Of a stretch of 64,000 bases of DNA, positions 23,226 to 35,100 are shown in pieces; within the stretch, counting starts at the first letter, position 1, and each line of letters begins with the position of its first letter. The position numbers and the translations under genes were made by a program. The notes under the pieces are model-generated. The model searched no databases. It was not told the origin of the DNA and saw only the letters and a list, made by a program, of their open reading frames with translations. The stretch is from Siderastrea siderea (taxonomy: Eukaryota > Cnidaria > Anthozoa > Scleractinia > Rhizangiidae), in NCBI GenBank assembly GCA_964030785.1, contig OZ034974.1:46940003-47004002 (forward strand), written 5' to 3'.

Positions 23226-26200
23226 GTAAGTCGTTTTTGAATTGCAAAGAATTTATTGTACAATATTTATGCTAGTGTTGATAAATACAAATGTGGTATA
23301 TAGTGGTCAAGTACTTAGCTATCCTGCTGTTTCGTAGATAAAGGAAACATTAATTGAGGGTTGAACACAACAGGTTAAAAAAATGTGAACTGCCGGGCAT
23401 GGGGTACGTACGTACATACGTGGTGGGGATGGGGGAGGTCCAGTCAACTATTTCACTCGTCATCAGTAAGAGATGCACTCGGGTCTGCTCTAGGCCTGGA
23501 ACAACTCCATTTGGTGGTCAGAGTAGGCTTTAATCCAGTGCCTTACCACTCAGTCTTGTTACCTCATGTAAATGGACTGATTAATGCCACTAAGAACCAG
23601 TAAACAGACACTAAGAACCACTAAACAGACAACAAGTACTCTTTTACATGTGCGTCTCTTTAAGAATATATCGAATAGCTAGCTGTAAAATGTTACCATC
23701 AGCCATTGTCCAACTTTGCAAGTCAAGGATTAAGTTGTCCAAACTTTCAACCCCAGAGCCTTATTCCTGTCATTCTGTCATTAAGTAAAAATCCCTTTTT
23801 TTTTCATTCTTGAGGTGCTCAATCTACCGCTGTCAATAAAATATGTATCAAAGGTAGGCACATTCTTAGTCTAAGAGTATTTAACATCAATGAACTTTCA
23901 TTATATGTGACATGTATGCTGAATGTGGAAAACAGTTTGCATCCAGTACCTATAACATAGAGGACTGGCCTACATGTAGTTTAAAGCTGTAATATAATTA
24001 TTTTTTTATCATATTGGACACTCTATGCCCACTTGTAGGAACCGTTACACTTGCATGCATGCATGTATATAACAAATCATAAGATGCAAGATTAAAGAAT
24101 ATAAATACAATACGGCAATAACAACAATAACTTACGATACTTTACTGAACCAAGCAACATTTAGGAGTGCAAGCACTCATTCAAACATGTGCGTGAACAC
24201 AAAGTAAATACAGTAATTCACAATCAAAGCTCTCCTTGCAACCCCTTCTGTGACCAGTATTACAAAACCCTGTTACTCGTTATCTTTGTATTGCTGTCTG
24301 TGGTGTGGCAAATTAATAAAATTAAATAATGAAAAAGTCACTTATTAAACTCTGTAATTAAAAGCTCTCATAATCATACGTGAACTGTTTGTGATAAGCA
24401 ATAAAAACTATTTAATAGTATTATTACTACAACGCTTTTAGCAACCATGCAATAACGTATACCAATTTGAAGCTTTATGTAAAAGCTCTCGTCAAAGACC
24501 ACCCTTTGTTGTTTCATCACACAGCCGTGCTTACGAGAGTCCATCCTAATTAAGCGACCAGCTCTAGTTGCGACCACTTTTCTCAATTCTTGCAGAAGTC
24601 ACTAGGTTGCTTACAACAGCTTCGACTGTCTATGATAACGCCCCACTGTATAATAAAGCCTGGTCTACAATTAGGGTTGTTTACATTATGCCGGCATAAT
24701 TTTGAGCATAATAGTGAGGCAAAAGCATCGAGCATTATGCTGGAATAATAGTGCGAAGCTTCTTCGACTCTTTGTGCTTTATATAAACGTTGCCAAAACC
24801 ATGAGATTCCCACACAAGACACCGGCCCAGGTACTATATTCTAAGACCACGCCTGGTTGCAAAGTAGCAAAACATGGCTTCCAACAGTTCCAGTTCTACA
24901 AAATTGTCAGCTGCCTCCTAAGACTGTTTTCATTAATTTTATACTTGTAACCAACATAAACCTGTCTATTGTGGTCTTTTATTTATTTTTATGTCAATTA
25001 TAATGGAGCATAACAGTGATGCTATTTGAGCATGATAGTGACATTTGTTGAGCATAAAGAATTAGCATAACATTGTGAAACATTGAGCATAATGTGGACA
25101 ATCCTATCTACAATCATGGTGGAATGTATAATTATATTATACATGTTTCGTTTTTCTCTTTCAGGTGAATTTGGACCACAGTACCATGTCCCATGCTCTC
25201 CAGGTACCATCTTTTTCTTCTTACCTGTAACCAAAAAATATTGATACTTTCACTTGACAGCATTTTTGACAGAGATTAATGAAAATAATAAATCATGTAC
25301 CTTATTTTAATTTCACTAAATTTTTGCAGTGGGTACAATTGTTCCGGACCAACCTGACCAAGGACTCTACCACCCAGGTATTTCTACAATAGATAGGTTT
25401 CATTACAGTGTTAGATTAAATTTTGATTGTCCCCCCTGCCCCCCTGCCCCCCCTGCCCCCCACCCAACATTTTTAATGTACATTCAACCTAGGTGTGTTT
25501 ACATGACTGTCTTATGGGGAATTTGGCGAAAGGGGCAGGTGACCTGAATAGTTCACAGTTGGTGTCAAAGTCATCTGTCAGTTGCACCTTTCAATTGTTT
25601 TTTTTTCTATTTTGGTAGTTTTCAAAAAAAGCAAATTAAAGAAAAATTAATCCACAGGGCCTGAAACCTAGAGGAAACGATGTCACCAGAAACAAGATTA
25701 AAAAATTGGTTTTAAAGGCAAGATGCAGATGTAACGATGTATGTAATACTTGAAATATTTTTAGGCCTGTTGCATGCAAGAAAACTGCAGCCCAGGCAAC
25801 TCTGCCATCAGCCAATCACAGGCAGCAGGATTACCCTTTGTGAGGATATCTTTTCAATGTGTAAGTCAATTCTAGTTTAAATCGCATTAAATTACATTTA
25901 TTCAGTAGCTGGTGAGTGACAAAGTAGAAGATACACTTACCATTAATTTTGAAATTTTGTTTGTTGCTTGATTGTCAAAAGCAACAGTGTAGTGCCCTAA
26001 AAAGAGCAAAGTGTCAGTGCAATTTTGTTGCTATGCATTGAGAATTTCAATGCCAGGCTTAGTACTAAATGGACTATTGTGTAAAATGTAACAGAAAAAT
26101 ATCTAATATTACATGTATTGTAACGGTCAGGTGATAAACATTAAATAAATATTAAATTTGCACATGACCCTGGTTGTATCCTGGTTTATGTAGCAAATTG

Positions 26201-27016
26201 AAGTAACTGAGAGTATTTCTACTCCCCCCACCCTGGATGGAATTTGAGTCCACTACAGGGTTACACCCAGAAGTATGTCAATGGCACCCATTTTATACAC
26301 CTGGGTGGAGAGACACAATACAGGGTAAAGTTTCTTGTTTCAATAAGGCAACAACATGATGGCAGGGACTATACCTTGAATCACTGACCTTCATGCAAAT
26401 CTAAGCTCAAACGCGCTGAACACTACACGCCCCGCTCCCCCCCCCAACTCAATAAATATTGCCATTGATGCTTAAATGAACTATAGTGATGTTAATATAA
26501 TTATAATTTATGTCATTAATGTTTTGCAGCTGTGTCGCCAATTATTCATAATGGGGCAAGGATAGGTGTGGCTATTGTTTTAAACAACGCAAACAAATTG
26601 ACCACAGACGAGAGCGTCATGTTAAGGTATTTAAAATAAAATTAACCCAGGGTGGGGGACTGATAAAAAGCGATATCGGAAAACCGTTTGGTAAATCAAT
26701 AATCATCAATGTCGATTACATCAACGTTATCGTAATTGATCTTATCGATGGTTGTCAATCGTACATGTCTTATAATTTCTGGCATTGACTTTTCAAGTCG
26801 TCTTTTCAGTGTTTAAATTGTTCACAAGTAAAAGTGTATTTGTGTTTCAGTAACTGTGACTTATTACGCAGGCAGGATAACTGTGCTGTATCGACTCGAT
26901 TGTGACATCTCAGCAATCTACCCGATGATTCTAAGCAGCCGCTTAAAGGAAAACATCTTGAGTGGAAGCGCCGGCAATCTTTTGGTTAACCCAATATTAG
27001 AACTTGCAGTGATTTA
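22473..27016 (+). CDS. multi-exon gene of unknown function (3' part)
   Basis: Eight consecutive exon candidates have AG/GT borders and agreeing phases: 22473-22538, 23142-23225, 23815-23853, 25165-25203, 25330-25377, 25765-25860 (all phase 1 at both ends), 26530-26626 (ending in phase 2), and a last exon from 26876 to a stop at 27016. An alternative last-exon start at 26851, with a better pyrimidine tract, stops at 26905. The first two exons are duplicates (PQVDLTPTGG versus PQVDLTNSQTPPTDG). The later ones encode VPDQPDQGLYHPG, SRITLCEDIFSM and NGARIGVAIVLNNANKLT. The last resembles the beta strand that starts some alpha/beta domains, but no family can be named. No start codon or promoter was found, so the 5' end is unknown. 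Small symmetrical exons suggest alternative use. Confidence 0.45.
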
Positions 27017-27582
27017 GTGGAAACAAAAGAGCTGAAATCATGGACAAGGTTGTTACATGCTCAAAGCCCGTTGAGAATTCAAATGCTTCACTAATGTTTT
27101 GTTTGACATAGAGACATTATTACACGTGATTATCAACTCGACTGTCATTGTCCCATTGCAACGTCAGTCTGACATCAGTACTTAATGTTCTTTTATGTTT
27201 ATGTCTGTTTTGGAACATCATCATATAGCAACAAAATTGACAAAACTGGATGTAGAAGTTGTCATCATTATTAAAAACTCACATATTATGACATGACACA
27301 TGTTAACCATAGAATCAATAATTTTTTATAAAATTGCTAAAAGTAATTGAAAACTTAATCTGTTTATTGATTTTTATCAATTTGTCGATATACATAATTA
27401 ACTAATTTTATCGATTGTTATCAATTATTGATTTTCTCGATTGCCAAGGCTGGGAATATAAGCACAGTGTCTTTGTATCTGTAGTTTTTAATTACCATCC
27501 ATATGATTGTTACATGTACATGCATGTACATTAATAGAGGTTGCAACGGTTTCAACACAGTCATACATATAAACAGCTAGAG

Positions 27583-27881
27583 CCCTTGTGAAAATTTTTA
27601 CGAGATCTCGCCGAGATCGCGGCGCGTTTTTGGCCGCCGAGATTTCCCCATCTCGCCGAGATCACGGCCGAGATCGCGGCGAGATCACAGCGAGATACGG
27701 GAAATCTCGGCGGCCAAAAACTCGCCGCGATCTCGCCGCGATTCTCGCCGAGATGCGGGAAATCTCGGCGGCCAAAAACGCGCCGCGATCTCGCCGCGAT
27801 CTCGCCGCGCTTCTCGCCGAGATCGCAGCGAGATATGGGAGGCACAACGCAGCTTTTACAAGATGTGCTGTGATTGGTTGA
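27583..27881. mobile_element. CG-rich GAGATC minisatellite element, copy 1
   Basis: One end is CCCTTGTGAAAATTTTTACG at 27583. The other reads, in reverse, CCAATCACAGCACATCTTG ending the unit at about 27881. The body consists of TCTCGCCGAGATCGCGGCG-type units and GGCCGCCGAGATTTCC blocks that are largely self-complementary. Long open frames on both strands (Arg/Ala/Ile-rich) are artefacts of this repeat. Related copies lie at 42149 and 44580. Confidence 0.75.
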
Positions 27882-28387
27882 CAGATTTATAGAATTAAAA
27901 TATTTGTAAAAATAATAAAAGAAATGCAAGAAATAAAAAAGTAATAATGAAGGAAATAAACCAACTAATTGTAAGGATGGAGGAAAGGGGAAGAAGGCAC
28001 TAGTAACGTACGTGACCAATTGTTCATAGCAGCTTTTACTCTCTTTGCCTGCTTATCGTACAGTTCAAACGCGAAATATGTAAAAGAGATTTCAAGTCAT
28101 TGATTTTAATACTGTATGAGTAAAGCATAAAGTTGTTTCACGAAGAAAGAAAAGGTGATGTTAGTGGAGAGACTGATAATCACCTACTTTTACTGCAAAC
28201 CATGTCTTTCACCGTGCACTATTTCAGCACAAGAAAGGAGTTTCCTTACCTTGTCATCAATAAGAATTATTTTGCCAGTTGTACTTGAATCTGACGCTTG
28301 CCGTTTGCCGTAAACGTGGTTCTAAATCTCTCTATCATTACAAATTAATTAGCGCAATAATTACTAATAAAGTAATCTGTGCTTACA
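27882..28387. other. no gene seen
   Basis: AT-rich interval between two repeats, without exon candidates. Confidence 0.5.
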
Positions 28388-30888
28388 CATTATATCTCTT
28401 CTAGTCCTTGTAGCCCTAATATCCCTGTAGCCTTTGTATCCCTGTAGCCCTGTAGCCCTTGTAGCCCTTGTAGCCCTGTAGCTCTTGTAGCCCTTGTAGC
28501 CCTGTAGCCCTGGTATCGCTGTAGTCCTTGTAGCCCTGTAGCCCTTGTAGGCCTGGTATCCCTGGTATCGCTGTAGTCCTTGTAGCCCTGAAGCCCTGTA
28601 GCCCTGTAGCCCTGTAGCCCTGGTATCCCTGTAGCCCTGGTATCCCTGTAGCCCTGTAGCCCTGTAGCCCTTGTAGCCCTGTAGCCCTTGTAGCCCTGGT
28701 AGCCCTGTAGCCCTGGTATCCCTGTAGCCCTGTAGCCCTGTAGCCCTTGTAGCCCTGTAGCCCTTGTAGCCCTTGTAGCCCTGTAGCCCTGTAGCCCTGT
28801 AGCCCTGTAGCCCTTGTAGCCCTGTAGCCCTGTAGCCCTGGTGTACCTGTAGCCTTGTAGCCCTTATTGCCCTGTAGCCTTTGTAGCTTACCCCTGTAGT
28901 CCTGTAGCCCTGTAGCTCTGTAGCCCTGCTATCCCTGTAGCCCTGTAGCTCTGGTATCCCTGTAGCCCTGTAGCCCTTGTAGCCCTTGTAACCCTGTGCC
29001 CTTGTAGCCCTTTTATCCCTGTAGCCTTGTAGCCCTGTAGCCCTTGTAGCCTTGTATCCGTGTAGCCCTTGTAGCCCTGTAGCCTTGTAGCCCTGTCGCC
29101 TTGTAGCCCTGTAGCACTTGTAGCCCTGTAGCCTTCTAGCCCTGTAGCCCTTGTAGCCTTGTAGCCGTGTAGCCCTTGTAGCCCTGTAGCCTTGTAGCCC
29201 TGTAGCCCTGTAGCCCTTATAGCCCTGTAGCCCTTGTAGCCCTGTAGCCCTTGTAGCCCTTGTAGCCCTGTAGTCCTTGTAGCCCTTTAGCCCTGGTATC
29301 CCTGTAGTCTTGTAGCCCTTATAGCCCTGTAGCCTTTGTAGCTTAGCCCTGTAGCCCTGTAGCACTGTAGCCCTGGTAGCCCTGTAGCCCCGTAGCCCTT
29401 GTAGCCCTGTAGCCCCTGTAGCCCTGTAGCCCTGTAGCCTTTGTAGCCCTGTATCCCTGTAGCCCTTATAGCACTTGTAGCCCTGTAGCCCTTGTATTGT
29501 AGTCTATTTATTGCCTATATATTTTTGTATTTTTATTAACCATTTGAAGCCCGTGTAGCCTGTGTAGCCTTGTAGCCGGTGTAGCCCGTGTAGCTCTGTA
29601 GCCCTTGTAGCCCTGTAGCCCTTGTAGCCCTGTAGCCCTTGTAGCCCTGTAGCCCTTGTAGCCCTGTAGCCCTGGTATCCCTGTAGCCCCTGTAGCCCTT
29701 GTAGCCCTGGTACCCGTGTAGCCCTGGTATCCCTGTAGCCCCTGTAGCCCTGTAGCCCTGTAGCCCTGTAGCCCTGTAGCCCTGTAGCCCTGTAGCCCTG
29801 TAGCCCTGTAGCCCTGTAGCCCTGTAGCCCTGTAGCCCTGTAGCCCTGTAGCCCTGTAGTCCTGTAGTCCTGTAGTCCTGTAGTCCTGGTATCCCTGTAG
29901 CCCTGTAGCTCTGGTGTCCCTGTAGCCCTGTAGCCCTTGTAGCCCTGTAGCCCTTGTAGCCCTGTGCCCTTGTAGCCCTTTTAGCCCTGTAGCCGTGTAA
30001 CCCTTGTAGCCCTGTAGCCTTGTAGCCCTGTAGCCTTGTAGAACTGTACCCCTGTAGCCCTTGTAGCCCTGTAGCCCAGGTTGTCGCCTTGTAGCCCTTG
30101 TAGCCCTGTAGTCCTTGTAGCCCTTTAGCCCTGGTATCCCTGTAGCCTTGTAGCCCTTATAGCCCTGTAGCCTTTGTAGCTTAGCCCTGTAGCCCTGTAG
30201 CACTGTAGCCCTAGTAGCCCTGTAGCCCTGTAGCCCTTGTAGCCCTGTAGCCCCTGTAGCCCTGTACCCCTGTAGCCTTTGTAGCCCTGTATCCCTGTAG
30301 CCCTTATAGCGTTTGTAGCCCTGTAGCCCTTGTATTGTAGTCTATTTATTGCCTATATATTTTTTGTATTTTTATTTACCATTTGAAGCCCGTGTAGCCC
30401 TGTAGCCCTGTAGCCCTTGTAGCCCTGTAGCCCTGTAGCCCTTGTAGCCCTGTAGCCCTTGTAGCCCTTGTAGCCCTGTAGCCCCTGTAGCCCTTGTAGC
30501 CCTATAGCCCTGGTATCGCTGTAGTCCTTGTAGCCCTGTAGCCCTTGTAGCCCTGTAGTGCCTGTAGCCCTGTAGCCCTGACACTAGCCCTGGTATCCCT
30601 GTAGCCCTGTAGCCCCCTGTAGCCCTGTAGCCCCTGTAGCCCTGTAGCCCTGGTATCCCTGTAGCCCTGGTATCCCTGTAGCCCTTTAACCCTGTAGCCC
30701 TGTAGCCCTTGTAGCCCTGTAGCCTTGTAGCCCTTGTAGCCTGTAGCCCTGTAGCCCCTGTAGCCCTTGTAGCCCTATAGCCCTGGTATCGCTGTAGTCC
30801 TTGTAGCCCTGTAGCCCTTGTAGCCCTGTAGCCCTGTAGCCTCTGTAGCCCTTGTAGCCCTGTAGCCCTTGTAGCCTTGTAGCTCCTA
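28388..30888 (-). repeat. 2.5-kb minisatellite of GTAGCCCT units with 839-bp superperiod
   Basis: Units of 9, 10, 12 or 15 bases built on CTGTAGCCCTTGTAGCCC fill the interval. A non-repeat marker, TATTGTAGTCTATTTATTGCC followed by AT-rich sequence, occurs near 29493 and again near 30332, 839 bp apart. A diverged third occurs near 30885. The sequence around the marker also repeats, so about 840 bp was duplicated as a block. On the minus strand no frame can contain a stop, which gives long Gly/Tyr/Arg/Ala/Thr open frames without biological meaning. Confidence 0.95.
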
Positions 30889-31776
30889 TATTGCCTAAAT
30901 ATTTTTCCATTTTTTGTCTTATTTTTTAGGCCTGGGGCCCTCATTGCTGTTATTTTTCAATAAAATCCCTGGAGCATGTGTCGCCCTGTAATGTATCATT
31001 GAGTCGTTATAAGTGACAAAACATTTTTTATTTCACAATTGCAGCTAACATCTGGCACATTTCCAGGTCTTCAGAGTTTCGGCTGTGCTTTTCATTAGCC
31101 CTGCGCATCGACTATAAAAGAAAAGATGATTAAACCATGACATTAAAGTTGTTTTTTTGGATAAAATATCTATGCAATTGTGGAAGGTAATGCTTTGATT
31201 TCAGTTTGGAAATTTAAAAGGACTTTCCTTTCTTGTGAAGTGATCTCAGACATGCTTTGAAGGCCTGATAGGTTATCAAGGCAGACGATAGGTTAACAAG
31301 AGATGGAACTAAGGTGATTCCATTGCACTGTATTGCGCATCTTACTGTTCATAATGTATTGCGTCATAAGCGCCAATCTCGTCACCAGAAATTCCGATCA
31401 CTTGGTGCAAAGGCGGAGAGCTCTGGTGACGAGAATGCATTAGCGCTAGCTATGAGTGCGCGCACATTAAAAGCATAGCGGGTTTTCTACGTGGATAAGC
31501 TTGCATGACAAATTAATAGTAATAATTATTATCTCCTGCAAATGGTATGTTTGGTTGATTGTTATTGAATAAATAGTTTTATATACCAAGTTAAAATAGT
31601 TTCCAGGTGAGGTGAATGTGTCTTTCAAGTTGGGATGAGTCGGCCTCATAATGCTGAAAATGGCCCCTTGAAGTTGCATATCTCTACTTCCACTATCGAG
31701 TGAAAAATCTTTTGTATTTATGCTATCCTTTAAGAAATTTGCAGTAGGTCGCATCAATCTTATTCAGTAATGCCTT
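30889..31776. other. no gene seen; small hairpin
   Basis: A 13-bp perfect inverted pair, TCTCGTCACCAGA at 31377-31389 and its inverse at 31422-31434, marks a small palindromic repeat. Nothing else is supported. Confidence 0.5.
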
Positions 31777-32165
31777 GAACCTGAACAGCCAGCGGAAAAC
31801 CCCAACTCTGGCACGTCATCGAAAAAATCATCATCGAAACTGGAGCTCACCTCCAACAGGGCAACAAATACGATATTCAACCAACCGGAGGACGTTAGCT
31901 GCGCTGTCAGTGAGTCTGCAAGTGTTTTCGTACCTGAACCTGAACCGTTAGTGGAAGACTCCAACTCTGGCATGTCGTCGAGAAAATCATCTTCGGAACT
32001 GGAGCTCATCTCCAGCAGGGTAACAAAAACAATCGAGATCCAACTGCCCTTCAAGTGAGTTTGCATTTGAGCCCGAACCTGCACCTCAACAGCTGGCGGA
32101 AGACCCCAACTCTAGCACGTCAAGAAAATCAACACTGGAGCTCATCTCCAAAAAGTTACAATTGC
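31777..32165 (+). repeat. three degenerate Ser-rich coding-like repeats
   Basis: Starting at 31777, 31936 and 32075, three copies on the plus strand read EPEP..ED(P/S)NSG.SS.KSSSELEL with variations. Copies 1 and 2 share a frame; copy 3 is in another. The spacing is 159 and 139 bp. They sit just before the HMGXB3-like exons and resemble a disordered linker of that protein that has expanded and partly lost its frame. The 106-codon minus-strand frame here is the antisense shadow. Confidence 0.6.
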
Positions 32166-32198
32166 CATATGAAACAACATTGGAAACACACTTAATGA

Positions 32199-35100
32199 TT
32201 GACGATTTCAACTCAATTTCTCATCTTGGAGTCCCTGTGGTTGATCAAGTGGGCTGGCTGGCCATCAGAATTTGCTCCTGACGAAGGAAAGTGTGGGCGG
32301 TGCGAATCGCTACTTGGGCCCCTCCGTACCCATCCCGGGTCAACGGGGGAAAACAAAGACAAAGCGTATCTCGTCACTAACATAAAGCCCTTCCGGTTGA
32401 TACCCTTTTATGTCAGATTTTGCACCAATTCAAACTGCAAAGCAATGCATCAGGCTGACACACTTAAACTAGGTGAGCCCTTAATACAGTAGAATATACC
32501 AGGGTATAAGACAATATTACCAAACCATCAGTGGGTTCGGCTTAACGCGAAGGGTTATAAAGAAATTAATATTTACTCATACCAAGATACTAAATAGACA
32601 ATACAGTTTATTTGATACACATCTGTTGGATTCTCGCTGCGCTTCTATAAACTCAATATTGTTTAAGTAATTGTAAGGAATTGGCTTCATTCGCTCATGT
32701 TCGTCAGGCATGTTACAGCTTCCACAGCCTTGTTGCGTAATCGTCTGGAAACAAGAAAATTAGTCAAAGAAAGCATCGAACAATGAACGCTAGATGGCAA
32801 CCAAGAAGTAGAACTACCATAGGACATCTACGCTGCGCAGGGTATATAGTTTACATCCTAGTTCGAGCCCAACAAAATGAATGCACTCTAAGCTTTTTAG
32901 AAAACGCTTATCGATTTCGAAGTAATTCTACTTACAAGAGTAAATAACTTTCGTATTATTTATCTTACTTCAGGTCTTTAAACATAAGTGACAAAGTGTT
33001 GGTGTCATTCGACATCCTAGAAAAATGGAGGGAGCACTTCAAGCGCGGGAACCCAATATCAAATGTGATCGATTCAAAGGTCTCGTTCTTGGCTTTAAAG
33101 TCACAGGTGACGCGAGATTCTTGACGTTTCTGTCAAATTAAACAATGCAAGAAGCAACTAACTTCAACTGTTTCACTGTACATAACAACTTCCCTTTATT
33201 CAAGCTAGCTAACGATATTTAGATTTATTAATTTATACTTACCAGTTTACATGTATTCTTACCGCTCAATTTACAGTCCTATTTGTCAGAAGGAGAGTTG
33301 AGGTGGATTAAGGAGCTTCTTTACAATGGCTTTTATGCCTTTGAGGCATTAACTCCAACAGACCTGGATTCTGTTATCTGTGGAATTTGCGGGATCGCGG
33401 GAGAAATTTACCTTGGCGACGGCAACGAAAAGAACTGTTGCAGTAACAAGCATGTAAGTAAACCTGCACTCAGTAAATCGTGGCATTAATTGAACTACTG
33501 GACTGTTGATTTTATTAGCATTCCTTTTTTGGTGCCATGTTTTTAGTTCAACTGAATGCTCTCTTTACCAACGTTAGGTTAAATTCCCCGAACAAAGAGA
33601 AGAAAATATAAGGGAACAAACAACGTCAAAAACACTGGAGGACATGCTTAACGATCTGAAGTTTTATTGGTTAGAGAAAATCACCTACACAAGAGTCCTC
33701 ACTGAGCCAGACTTCAATGCTGAAACTTTACCACCAGTTATTGCGCCTGCACTTCGAGCAGAACAGGTGTTAAATATACTGAGGCACAGAAGAAAAGCGG
33801 TCATCTGTCTGCGAGGGAAACCGATGGTTAGTGAGTAATTGAGAAGTGAGGGCTTTGGGGTACCGGTCAGCTTTCGTCCCAGTACCCTGTTTAGAACAAA
33901 AGAAAAATACTCTCTTCTCCTTACCACAATTTTCTAAGTGATGGTAAAATTTTATTAATATAACCCAATTACGATTTGAGGGACCGTCAAAAAGTCGTAG
34001 CTACTGGCTATTGGCTACAGTATGACCACAGTCATACTGTAATTAAACTACTACTTCCTATTTTACCTGTATATTAAACTTTAAGACAGAGGAAGAGAAT
34101 TTAACATTTGTCTTAGCTGAAATGTTCATTTCCCAGTTAATATAGCAGCTAGTATTTTCGAGAAGCATGATGAAATCAGCCCTCTATTAAAACAACAAAT
34201 TTTACCTATTACCGGTTAACAGGTGATCAAGCAGCACTCCATGATCTCATCAAAACCGGCAAGATCCACATGAACTGTTTAGAACAATACAATGCAGAGC
34301 AACTGAAGAACTTTTGTAAGGACTGCAAAATCGCTTATTCTGGAAGGTCGCAGGTAAGTATCTCATTATAAATAATGGTAATAGGACTGAGTGGAGTCCA
34401 ATTCGGTCTGTAATCATACGAGTGATTAACAAAATCGGACGATTTGGAGTCGATTTGTTTAATCACGATTATGATTACAGACCGAATTGGACGACACGAA
34501 GTTCTGTTACCAATTAATCATATCATAACAAAATTCGAGAAATAAAAAGGAGAAAACGTACCGGAGAAGGAATAGACAACAGTTTTATTTGCGAAATACG
34601 TTAAAAAAAGCTTATTCAAGTGTAACTGATCCATTAGCGCGCGCGCTCTGACGCGTACTGTCCAATTACTTACTAGGCATGACGCGTACACTGTCATATT
34701 ACACTGTCCAACTGTCATATTAATGCTCAAATCATGGCTGGTGATAGCCAATCAGATTCGAGAATTTTGTTATAGTTATGATTAATAGATAAATAAGATT
34801 ACATGCAATATAATTATTGACGAATCTCTTCTGTAAAACCAACACTTTCCATAGACAAAATAATAATAATCCCCCCCCCCCTTAAGCCCTCCGTTATTTT
34901 TTTGTAAAGCCCAAATTAGTGAATTCCAAAGATCTTTTAACCTGCTTCTCAGTACACGTATCCACTCATCCTCGTCCGCGTCTTATATATTCGCAGGGAC
35001 GAAGCGGGGTGGGGGTGTACTCTTCCAAATGTCTATACGCGCATGATCCGCCTAGATCGGGAACGGCCAGGTATCCACATTCCAGAAGTTTCCCAGAACG

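Noticed and set aside
26530..26626. Possible caspase-like strand in the exon with GARIGVAIVLNN
   Set aside because: Only one strand-like segment is similar; no catalytic His or Cys motif follows in the next exon.
27561..28019. Arg/Ala/Ile-rich open frames on both strands, with similar ones at 42119-42506 and 44592-45225
   Set aside because: They are translations of the CG-rich GAGATC minisatellite.
28364..30944. Long minus-strand open frames (333, 231 and 190 codons) with a collagen-like look
   Set aside because: The GGGCTACAGGGCTACAAG-type repeat contains no stop in any minus frame, so the frames are automatic; there is no start context, splice signal or non-repeat domain.
31764..32084. 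106-codon minus-strand acidic/Ser-rich frame
   Set aside because: The plus strand of the same DNA carries the repeated coding-like text that fits the neighbouring gene; this is its antisense.
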